Source: Selaginella moellendorffii
Lineage: Eukaryota > Streptophyta > Lycopodiopsida > Selaginellales > Selaginellaceae
Length of the DNA: 64,000 nucleotides
NCBI RefSeq assembly: GCF_000143415.4
Contig: NW_003314263.1
Span: 1,638,749-1,702,748 of the forward strand
Reading direction: 5' to 3'
The notes beneath the pieces were generated by a model. It was not told the DNA's origin, did not search any database, and saw only the letters and a program-made list of their open reading frames with translations. Of this stretch, positions 54,923 through 64,000 are shown piece by piece. A program made the position numbers and the translations under genes. Positions within the stretch are counted from its first letter, which is position 1; each line of letters opens with the position of its first letter.

Positions 54923-55087
54923 CCCTGCAAGACCTTCGAGGAACCCTAAAACCCCACTTTAGGTTTACAAGAAATATTCTGGTGGATATTCGAGCGCTTT
55001 TAAAATGAGTCAGTCGACATTGGATACAAGCAAATCACATTCATAAAGTCTTCCCTTCTTGGGTGATATGCTAGTTATTTATCTTAA

Positions 55088-55129
55088 GCATGCATCGCGT
55101 GGGGATGGGGACGCCCACGCGATGCATGC
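55088..55129. repeat. 16-bp-arm inverted repeat in the promoter of cysteine-repeat gene C
   Basis: GCATGCATCGCGTGGG (55088-55103) and its exact reverse complement (55114-55129) surround a ten-base spacer, 15 bp upstream of the TATA box (55144). CATGCATG-type (RY) sequence is included. Gene B has only one arm (cccacgcgatgcatgc, near 51083). Confidence 0.7.
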
Positions 55130-55205
55130 AGGCATTCCTCCTTTATAAACAGATGCAAAACCTTGTATTGTCAAGCATAATATTTCTGATTTCAGTTCAA
55201 GGAGA

Positions 55206-55809
55206 ATGGCCAAAGTTCTTCTTTCCGCCCTCCTCTTTGGCCTGCTGCTCTTCGTAGTGGATGCATCTCGCAACACTCAGCGTACGTGCAAACACTTCCG
55301 CATTCTTGCAAATTGTTTCTCTAACCTGTAGAATGGCTCTAGTGACTGGCAGGGAGAGCGATGTGACTTACGTCATCGATGGGCCTCGTGAAGGTAACCA
55401 GGCTGCTGATCTCAATGTTATCATCCAGAACACCCCGAAACACGGTAACTTAAATCACGTTATGATCTTCCTTGTTGTGATCATGAGCTGTCCTTGTGAC
55501 ATTGATTATGCCACTGCTTTTCCGCTTTTGATGCTTGCAGGCCTCCAAGATACATACTGCTGCCTGAGGAACGGCTTTGGATGTGTTCAGGAGTGCGACT
55601 CCAACATCAAATACTACTGCTGCCTGAAGAATGGATTCGGATGCCAACAGTTCTGCGAGGAAAACGTTAATTATTTCTGCTGCCTCAAGAATGGATTTGG
55701 CAGCTGCCAGCAGCTCTGCGACTCGTCCAAGGAACACTACTGCTGCAAAAAGAACGGCTTTGGGAGCTGCACTGGAATGTGCCCCAAAACCGTGGACCTG
55801 ATGAAGTGA
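55206..55809 (+). CDS. secreted tetra-cysteine-repeat protein, copy C
   Basis: Three exons (55206-55281, 55343-55444, 55541-55809) give 148 aa. A signal peptide (VLLSALLFGLLLFVVDAS) precedes a short charged stretch (RESDVTYVIDGPREG) and four repeats. In the first two repeats the spacing is CC-x6-C-x3-C, and in the last two CC-x7-C-x3-C; NGFG is nearly constant in all. This is the cleanest member of the family. No known domain recognised. It starts about 280 bp upstream-divergent from the SPB1 start, so the two may share regulatory sequence. A 16-bp inverted repeat and a TATA box (55144-55149) mark its promoter. Confidence 0.82.
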
Positions 55810-56251
55810 TCTGCGTTTGATGAAAAGTGTATGCAACATCTGGAATCAAAAGCTTATAATTGCTGATACTCTTTACAATTTTTTCGCTAGACATTTACGT
55901 TTTTCAACTGAGTTTGTAAGTTCCCTTTTAGCATAGCTTGCCATGCCACTCCCGCTGGATCGTCCATTGGGAGACAGTAGTAGAACTGGAGACGTTACAG
56001 TCCCCTTTGAACAAGGTCTCAGCGCCTCATTTAAGTAAATCGTAAGAAAAAAAAACTTGGAAGCTGTTATAGTCCCATGTGCTCCACACGTGAAAGGTTC
56101 TAAGAATATCTTATTTTATGAATAATTGTTTAAACTTGAGCTTTAGCTCGATTCATAAGATCGTCCCAACACACCTTGCGCTTTCTTCTCATGTCTTCCA
56201 ATTCCATGCTTATATTCATTGCCGCCTTGTTTCTCAATTGTCTAGCGCATA
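55810..56251. other. spacer, nothing recognised
   Basis: No gene. The sequence resembles 39700-39890 downstream of copy A (shared gctggatcgtccattggg), supporting duplication of the whole module. Confidence 0.5.
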
Positions 56252-58455
56252 ATGCATCGTAGTTGCGTCTCGATCATACTCGTGATCACCACCCTGCTCG
56301 AAGCTCATCTCGTAAGATCACAGGAATCCACAGCCAAGCCAACACAAGCTGGGTACTCAATGACACTGGAAGCGCCATTGTCCTCCAAGCTCGAATTACA
56401 CTTGGCTTTACCACCCCTAGGAGCAAACCTCGCAAGAGTCTCAGTTCTACTTGTCAGTCTTCCTCCCAATGGACGCCATGGAACTATCCAGCAGCGGTGG
56501 CATGGCGAACTACGCGGAAACCTGTCCGGAAAGGAGCGTACCGCGACCTAGTGCTGAGCGACGTCGATGAAAGCTTTGTGTGGTCGACCAACACGGGCCT
56601 CGAGAGCTCTGGAATCTCGTAATCCGGAGCAAAACTGGAGCTTTGCTGTGGCAGAGCTTTGATCATCCCGGTGATGCTATGCTCCCTGCCAGCCTCTAAA
56701 ACCAGGGATGAAGTTCTTGATCGCTTTGAACTCCAGTATGTTGGGATATTTTGGAGAGCTCTGGAGCTCCGACGAGGAAGGAAGAAGAAGAGATATCTTT
56801 TCTCTTCCTCGTCAATAGCAGCTTGGAAATCCACGGGACGAAAGGTGTTATGTGGTCCACTCCAACGATCGGTGATGTTACTGATCAATACGGATACCAG
56901 TTACTCAAGATCTACTCGAACGGAGAGCTCCATTTTACCTCGAGATCATTCAGCAGCAGCAACAGCACGAAGAGCATCGACTTAAAACCCGCAGTTATTC
57001 GGGAACAGCTTGCTTACTCGAACCTGTGGGATCTCGTTCCAGACAGCTGACAGATGCCTCTGTCCGGAGCTCAAGAACGACACCAGGAGATCGTCATCCA
57101 TGCAGTACGTTTCTTCCGGGGACAAGGAGAGATGCAGGCCCGAAAATGAACCTGGAAGAACCTGCGAAAACTCGCAACATTACTACATGCTCGAAGCCAC
57201 AGTACGATACTTCTACAAACCTCTAGATTTATCCAGTGCGCTCCACAACGTCTCCAGCAGCGTGCATGGCCCTGTGTATCAAAAACGGTTCGTGCAAAGC
57301 AGTGCTAAGCCAGGAGAAAACGAGTACCTGTTTCCAGATGAATGAAGTTTTTGCTTTGAACAGAACTCGCAACGTCGCTGATCAAGCTTTGCTGTTTTCG
57401 ATCAAGTTGTACCAAGCTGGAGATCTTCCAAAGCTCTCAGCACCAGGCAGCTCGCAGAACAAAGTAGCCAAGCAGCAGAAAAAGGCAAAGCCAGCCATCG
57501 TCGCGGCTTTCCCTGTGGCAACCATGGCTATAGTCATCATTGCAATGGTGATCTGGAAGAAACAGATAAACTCGTACCTCAAACACTACAAACCATCGTT
57601 TCCATCCGGTGCTATGGACGTGGTTCGCGTCTTCACGTACCCGGAGCTCCACACTGCAACCAAAGCCTTCAGTAAGAAAATCGGAAGTGGAGGCTTTGGC
57701 ACGGTTTTCAAAGGATACTCTCGGATGGATCCAAGGTTGCCGTCAAGCGTCTGGAAAGCTTCTCGAGCCAAGGATACAAGCAGTTCAAGGCGGAGGTGAG
57801 GGCGATCTGAAGCATCCATCACAAGAACCTGGCAAGACTCAAAGGCTTTTGCTCCCAGGAATCACACCACTTCCTGGTTTACGAGTACGTAGCAAACGGA
57901 TTGCTAGACAAGTGGATCTACAAGCCGCTGGAAGAGCTCAACTGGGACACGAGATTCAGGATAGTCGAGGAGATTGCTCAAGGGAATTGCCGAGGAATGC
58001 AGCACTAGAGTCCTCCACTTGGATATCAAGCCGCAAAACCTACTCCTGGACGAAAACTTTGGTGTCAAGATAGCAGAGTTTGGACAGTCGAGGATGGTAG
58101 AGCAAGGAGATCTAAGCGATGCAATGACAATGATCTGAGGAACACCCGGATACATGGCTCCGGAATGGTGAGAGACAAACTGGACATCTACAGCTTTGGG
58201 ATCCTTGTGCTGGAAGTGGCTAGCGGACTTCAAGCTTTCCATACCTGTGTGTCTTGCGGGAGGAGCCCAAAGTTCCTGGCGGCATGGGCGTTTGAGAAGC
58301 TTCGATCTGGGATGTTAATGGAGATGTTAGAAGAGAAGAGGGCCCGGCACGAAATGGAGGCTACCTCTCAAGCCGAGAAGCTGCTTCGCATTGGAGTGTG
58401 GTGCATGGCAGCGCCCTGCAATGGCTCAAAGGAGTGCCCTAAAATTTATTATTAA
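56252..58455 (+). pseudogene. S-domain receptor-kinase pseudogene, copy C
   Basis: The ATG at 56252 opens a signal-peptide-like start (SIILVITTLLEAHLV). Lectin and S-domain pieces follow in changing frames (WVLNDTGSAIVLQARITLGF, FVWSTNTG, TRTCGISFQTAD), then a transmembrane helix (~57500-57550) and a kinase domain (VFTYPELHTATKAF, IGSGGFGTVFKG intact). After it the frame shifts (~57715), with stops, loss of the HxD loop frame, AEFGQS in place of DFG, the TGA shared with copy A (58136-58138), and a small deletion after MAPEW. Not able to encode a full receptor. The order of neighbours (cysteine-repeat gene, receptor kinase, lectin, PPR) is the same as in copy A. Confidence 0.85.
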
Positions 58456-58925
58456 GGAGTTAAAACTTTTACTTTAATTTGTTAGGTTTTGTTTTACTTT
58501 GAATATTTGCCCAATTTTTTCCTTTTAATATGTATAATACATAAATAATATTACTAAAACATTGCTATTCTTTAAATGTCCACTTTAGAATCATGGTTTT
58601 TTTTTTTAATCTTATTAAAGAAGTAGGAAGAAAAAATAATTATTACTCAGTGTTTTTGAAAAATGGTAAATCCTTAAATATGACAATATCATTTTTAAAT
58701 GCCCAACCAAATAGTAGATGGAATACCTTTCCTGATTTAGTATAACAAGTAGAATTTACAGATATGATGGTTGGTTTTGTTATGGATGATTTTGTAAAAT
58801 TTGGATCGGCAAAATATATCAATGGACAATTTACCTTATCATATCAGCTTGATTCAGATTATTTCCACATGAAGTAAAGCTTACTCACAATCACATAAAA
58901 ACGATTTCAATATTTATAAGGTATG
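58456..58925. other. AT-rich spacer
   Basis: No gene; shared with the other modules' spacers. Confidence 0.5.
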
Positions 58926-59255
58926 CATAAGAAATGGACCACACCGTTCTGTCTTTTCTACATTGTCAAATGGGAACTTTCTGAAATCTCTAAATGGTTT
59001 ATTCATGCTTGACATGCAACTGGACTGCAATCTAGTTTTACATACAAAGAGTGTAATTGTTTGGAGTACTCACACAAATAACAAAGGCAATGGATGTTTT
59101 CTAAGGTTGCAAAAAGATAGTAATCCCAGTAAATGCTGTACGAACTAAACGACCGTGTACTTTTCATCATAGATTACCATGTTGATAACTCTGGACATGT
59201 TATAGTATACAACACTGTAGAGCAAACTTGTATATGGCAATCACCAAGATGAGAA
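58926..59255 (+). pseudogene. bulb-type lectin fragment, copy C
   Basis: Begins like the 46945-47330 copy (SNGNFLKSLNGLFMLDMQ, DCNLVLH, IVWSTHTNN) but is interrupted after LQKD, exactly in the QxDxNxVxY mannose motif. A stretch then runs in reverse order or altered form before NTVEQTCIWQSPR resumes. Broken. Confidence 0.7.
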
Positions 59256-59275
59256 TTTAAAATCTAGCATTCACT

Positions 59276-59790
59276 CTACACAAATATGAGACAGAAGACA
59301 TAAGTTGATGCTCCAGAAGCTCTTGCGATGGCGCTTGGACCAGCCATGTTTCCAAGCCGATTATTGCCATGAGTTTTACAAGCCCCAAGCAGCGTCATGT
59401 AGGCAATGGAGCCCGGCTCGATTGACATGCTATCGATCACCTCTTGGACCTCATCAAGCCGGCCAGTTCGCCCAAGCAAATCGATCACACACATGAAATG
59501 CTCCAAGTTTGGAGCTATGTGATGATCGAGCACAACAGACTGAAACTATGCTTACCACTCTCAAAGAGCCCGGCGTGGCTACATGCACAGAGAACACTGA
59601 CAATCGTAACTTCGTCCGGATCAAGCCCCTCATGCTTCATCCTCCAGAAGAGATCAAAAGTTTCATCAAAATGACCGTTGTTTGCATACGCCGAGATGAT
59701 TCCATTCCATGAAACCACGTCCTGCCCTGTCGTTGCCTCAAAAGCCAACCTTGCCCCTCCGAGGTATCCACACTAAGCATTTGGTGTTGA
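59276..59790 (-). pseudogene. PPR 3'-end fragment
   Basis: Minus-strand sequence matching the last ~150 residues of the intact PPR gene, from FEATTGQDVVSWNGIISAYANNGHF to the C terminus, with a one-base gap near 59540. It is cut at ~59775, where it passes into the non-coding repeat shared with 46080-46440. Confidence 0.8.
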
Positions 59791-60900
59791 GTAGAAAACT
59801 AAGCTGAAAGAAGAATCTAAATGCTGAAAAGAATGGAAACAATGAATTTCTCTCTTGAAACTTCCTGAAAATTAGTGGTACCCAATGATGTAAGAAATGT
59901 GCTAGTGAAAAAATCAAAGTAGAAAGATCCAAGGACAAGGAGAAATCCTTGTCCAAAAGCCAAATTCATACTTGAGATTGAGAAATTGTGCTTGCATAAT
60001 GTCTGTCAACCTCAGCTACCTGATTCAATTGTGAACCATGTGACAATGAATGAAAGTGTGATGGTTCAGCTCAGTGCTTGGAAAGTTCTTCAATTCGAAC
60101 ATCAGATCAGAACTGAATATATCTCCCAAGAACAAAAAATTAACACTTTGAATTAAAAATCTTATTTCTTGACTTAACAAAGAGTTTGTCCTTGTTTAGC
60201 CATAGGATTACCTCATCATAAATGGGTTAACAATCTAAATTTTTAACTTCCACCCAAAAAAATCCTTGTCCAAACGCCAACTTCATACTCAAGATTGAGA
60301 AATTATGCTTGCATAATGTCTGCAGCTACCTGATTCAATTGTGAACCATGTGACAATTCTACCGGCAGTGTGAATGAAAGTGTGATGGTTCAGCGCAGTG
60401 CTTGGAAAGTTCTTCAATTTGAACATCTGAATCTATCTCCCAACAACAAAAGCTGATCATAAATATGTTAGCAATCTAAGTTTTTAAACTGACAAAGGAC
60501 AGCATTCGAGGAAACATCTAGTCTGGTTGTGCATTTAAAATGATATTGCCATTTTTTAAAAACACTACTTTAGAAAGTGAAAATCCTGAGTAATAATTAT
60601 CTCTTCTTCAGACTTCTTTAATAAGATCTAAAAGAAAACCCATGATTCTATATCTAAAAATGGTTGGTATAGAATTTGGATTTTCGTAAATGACATTTAA
60701 AGAGTAACAATGTTAGAAATATTATAGAAATTAAAATAAAAAAACTTGGTTATATTAAATATTCCTCTCAAATGGTATACATTTACCAATTAAAATTTTC
60801 TGAAGTAATAATAAAAACTAAAATATACTAAACATTTTAATTTACTTAACTAAACTAAAATATAACAAACTATCTTAAAGGATTTAAATAATAAAAACTA
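59791..60900. repeat. non-coding region with a ~300-bp direct repeat
   Basis: A block starting ccttgtccaaa(a/c)gccaa(a/c)ttcata, passing through acctgattcaattgtgaacc and ending tcttcaatt(c/t)gaacat occurs at about 59942-60115 and again at about 60267-60430. A single related copy lies inverted at about 46080-46320. No gene seen. Confidence 0.7.
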
Positions 60901-60904
60901 TCCT

Positions 60905-61370
60905 GGTGCTCCAATGCGAAGCAACTTCTCGACCTTAGAGGTAGCCTCCATTTCTTTCCGTGCCCTCTTCTCTTCTAACATCTCCATTAACTTCCCAGAT
61001 CAAAGCTTCTAAAACGCCCACACCACCAGGATCCCACAAGACACACAGGTATGGAAAGCTTGTAATCCGGTAGCCACTTTCAGCACAAGGATCCCAAAGT
61101 TGTAGATGTCCAGTTTGTCACTCACTCTCATCTGCAACCCTTCTAGAGCCATGTATCTGTATTCCTCAGATCATGGTCATGACATTGCTTAGATCTCCTT
61201 GCTCCACCATCCTTGACAGTCCAAAGTCTGCTATCTTGACTCCAAAGTCTGCTATCTTGACTCCAAAGTCTGCTATCTTGACACCAAAGTTCTTGTCTAG
61301 GAGTATGTTTTACAACTTGATGTCCAAGTGGAGAACTTTAGTGCTGCATTCCTCGTGCTGAAAAACTTCT
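60905..61370 (-). pseudogene. receptor-kinase C-lobe fragment with triplicated DFG block
   Basis: Minus-strand kinase remnant (CSTKVLHLDIK-like, GVKIADFG, MEMLEEKRARKEMEATS). A 21-bp unit encoding VKIADFG is present three times in tandem (61222-61285). The TGA seen in copies A and C is present (ATGATCTGAGGAA, near 61165). It borders integrase-like sequence at about 61370. Confidence 0.8.
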
Positions 61371-62330
61371 TCCACTATATACGCCCCAATCCATGTGCAC
61401 TTGAGTTTTCTTGGCCTCTTCCAACACTTCAAATCATAAAGTAGCACTTTATCACCCACTGTAAACTCTTTCTTGCAAAGATGATGATCACGCTAGGCTT
61501 TCCTATGTTTTTGCATCACCTTCATGGCTTGGAATGCTAACAACCTCTTCTCATCCAAGTGATCCAACTGCTATAACATGTTTTTTATTGCTCCATTCCA
61601 ATCCAAGTCATGCTCAATAGCTAGCCGAAGAGAGGGAATTTCTAGCTTGATTCGAAGAACTGCTTCTTGACCATACACCAACTGGAATGGTGAATATTGC
61701 ATTGTCACTTTGAAGGCAACTCTATAAGCTCAAACTGCATTTAACAACTGCTTGTCCCAGTCCAATCTACTAGCTGAACATGTCTTAGAAATAATAGTAC
61801 AAAGAGTACCATTTGTCTACTCCATTTGTCCATTGCAACAAGGATAATACAAGAGTAGATTTCCTGTGCTTCAAACTATAAAGTTTAGTGAGTGTAACTA
61901 CCTCTATCACTGACTAAATCTAAAGGACAACCAAACTTAGTAATAACTTGCTTGTACAAAAACTCACTAACTTTTCTGCCTATAGCTTCCTTCAACACTT
62001 TTACATCAACCCACTTAGTCACATAGTCAATACAAACTACCATGTACTTGCAACGAGTATGCTTATTTGTTAGAAAAGGCTTGACAAAACCAATTCCCCA
62101 TTTCTTGGATGGCAAACACTAGCAAAGGTGGTTGCAACTGCATCATATCTCTTCTTGATAGTTTCCCAATCCTTTGACATGGATCACAACCTTTCAAATA
62201 CTTTGAAATATCTTAGTGCATAGTCAGCCACCAATATCCTATCCTCTTTACCAACTCAATCATAGCTTCCTCACTAAATTGTCCCCCAAAAGGTGAGTCA
62301 TGACATGTAGAAATAACTTGAGGTACCTCA
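61371..62330 (-). mobile_element. Ty3-type retrotransposon integrase remnant
   Basis: On the minus strand, broken frames resemble the integrase core and C-terminal part of Ty3-like plant retrotransposons: a YVTKWVDVK core strand, VSDRG with the conserved Asp, a SPFQLVYGQEAV segment, an LDEKRL..A helix, and a GDKVLLYD module. Several stop codons and frameshifts interrupt it. No LTR is visible at its ends. It separates receptor-kinase and PPR fragments. Confidence 0.75.
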
Positions 62331-62332
62331 TG

Positions 62333-63660
62333 AGCTAGCACACGCAGCCAGTGTGATCTGCCGCTGCATGAATTTGGCGGCAGTGGGAGAGGCTCGAGAG
62401 GCCTAAGCACGCATCAAGAGCTGCGAGGAATGTCGCATGGTCGGGTGTTGTGTCAATCTGCCAGAAAAGCGAGAGTGATTCTTCACAGTGACCAAGCTGG
62501 GCATAGGCCACGATGATCGAGCTCCACACTGCTCCATCTGATTGAAGACACGCCTCCCACTGGCGAGGTGGCCTTGCTGGAGAAAACCGGCGATGAGCAC
62601 GTTGCATGCCGTGACCATGATCTCCGGCGAGATCTCGAGCAAGAACAATGCTTGATCGAAGTGTCTTTGCCGGGCTTGAGCTCTAGCGACGATGCCCACA
62701 AGGAAAGATCTCTCCTGGGCATTGTCTTGAAGAGAAGTATCACTTCGTCGAGGCATCCATTGTGAGCATACGTTTCCAGAGCTCTCTCCGCTGCTTCTTC
62801 TGCTCGAAGATGAGCTCGGCCCTCTCCACCGCACCGGATCTCCCAAACATCTTGATCAAGGAGCTCGTGATCGCTACGCAAGGATCCGCAGGCTTGGCTC
62901 AAGTGGAAGATCCTCTCACGGCACCAAGGCTGCCACAGGCGTCAATGGCAATGATGTACGTAAGCTTGTTCTTGGGAACTTCCATTGAATCGAAAAGGTC
63001 CAGAGCTTCTTGCAGATGCCCAAGCTGGGCAAGTGCTGTGATCATCGCATTCCAGAGCGGCGTCTTTGTGGCTTTTTTGATGAAAGATCTCAAGCAACCA
63101 TGAGCAGTGATGTTTATCGTGAGCTGTCAGACTTTCATACAAATTAATCGATTTCACAAAATGACCCTTTTTGGCAATGTTGAGAGTTGCACGTTCCTGG
63201 AATCAAAGAGATCCTTTGCCTCCTGGAGCTGTTCTTGGCGAGATGTGGCATCAGTTATCGTCGTCCAAGAGATCACATCAGCGCAAGGCATTCGGTCGAA
63301 GAGCTCTTGTGCTTTGCAAGGATCCCCTGATCGGGCATACGCGGACAGCATCGCATTCCAGCAAATTGCATTCCTGCCAATGATCCGTTTAAAGCACTGC
63401 TCCGCGCTCTCGGCCTTGCCAATCTCCATAAACCACAACAATCACTGTCCCCAAGCGATTTGGGTGTGAATTCCAAGCCAGATCTCTATCCAGTTCCTTG
63501 GCAATAGCATCAAGCTGATGGAATCCGGCGCCACGCCCTCAAGATCCAAGCCCCGGAAAAATCCCAGCGCCTCTCTGCAATGCCCATTCTGGGCATTCGC
63601 CGCGATGATCGTGTTCCAGGACACAAGATCTCTCTCTGGCATGGAATTGAGGATTGTCCA
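62333..63660 (-). pseudogene. decayed PPR gene copy
   Basis: On the minus strand from 63660 down to 62333 the sequence follows the first ~600 residues of the intact PPR gene with many small deletions and frameshifts (e.g. MPERDLVSWNTIIAANAQNG, GRNAICWNAMLSAYARSGD, HLQEALDLFDSM). The 5' end is cut at ~63655 and the 3' end is cut by the integrase remnant. Confidence 0.85.
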
Positions 63661-64000
63661 GGACTAAGTGATGTAGTTGAAAGCTGCAAGAGAGAAGTCA
63701 ATATGCTGAGTTCTTATGTTAGTATTTTTTTTTACATCAAATGGAAAACATGCCATAATCCACACTTGTTAATCCACACTTGTCCTGTTTGTTCTTAACA
63801 TTTTATTTCCAGCTTTTTATCTAATAATTATGGGAACTGGTTCTGGATAGACCATTTCTCAATATGCATCCTTAGAAAAAAACATAACTACTTCCAGATC
63901 TAAGGAAGTTTTCAATTGCCATTAAAAAGTGATTCAATAGAAGAAACTTAAGGACTGTATAAAAGGGATAAAGAACATATAAATTAGGCTAAGTTTTTTT
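63661..64000. other. AT-rich end of window, nothing recognised
   Basis: 340 bp of AT-rich sequence without recognisable features. Confidence 0.4.

Noticed and set aside
1-64000. CRISPR arrays, bacterial operons or prophage
   Set aside because: Spliced eukaryotic genes throughout; no spaced direct repeats of CRISPR type and no prokaryotic gene order.

Overview
This is nuclear DNA of a vascular plant, most likely the lycophyte Selaginella (inference, no database search). Introns are very short (about 50-120 bp, GT..AG). There is a plastid-targeted protein, a long intronless PLS-class PPR gene with many decayed copies, G-type (bulb-lectin) receptor kinases, plant telo-boxes near start codons, and a coiled-coil gene resembling ciliary proteins, as expected in a plant with swimming sperm. 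For most spliced genes I placed every exon by hand and the exon sums are multiples of three.

Layout. 1-7.6 kb: a complete LTR retroelement with long LTRs, a 5-bp target-site duplication, a tRNA-Met-like primer site and no coding capacity (LARD-type). 7.6-11.9 kb: AT-rich, nearly gene-free, one orphan ORF. 11.9-34.3 kb: a compact conserved gene island: coiled-coil (ciliary?) protein (-), plastid envelope protein (+), RPL13 (+), REXO4-type exonuclease (+), EDR2_C/DUF1336 protein (-), REF6/ELF6-type JmjC zinc-finger protein (+), AP2C-type PP2C (+), a proline-rich secreted ORF (+), a papain-family homologue (+), BUBR1/MAD3 (-), ATG13 (-), MO25 (-). 34.7-37.2 kb: a probable RGF/GOLVEN peptide precursor (-) and a tentative small gene (-). 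37.2-64 kb: a rearranged accessory region made of repeated modules: SPB1 (FtsJ-like rRNA methyltransferase) or its fragments, a secreted cysteine-repeat protein (three copies), S-domain receptor-kinase pseudogenes, bulb-lectin fragments, and PPR genes or fragments. SPB1 is intact at 51.9-54.9 kb and one PPR gene is intact at 43.0-46.0 kb; most other copies are broken. A Ty3-type integrase remnant lies near the right end.

Most notable observations: (1) the JmjC protein has lost two of three Fe(II) ligands and a 2-oxoglutarate contact but keeps its four DNA-binding zinc fingers; (2) the papain homologue has lost both catalytic Cys and His; (3) a 13-residue RGF/GLV-like motif in a secreted precursor; (4) a family of secreted proteins built of four 21-residue tetra-cysteine repeats; (5) SPB1 exon pieces arranged as perfect nested inverted repeats, a candidate hairpin small-RNA locus; (6) a nonsense codon shared by several receptor-kinase copies, so the lesion predates their duplication.
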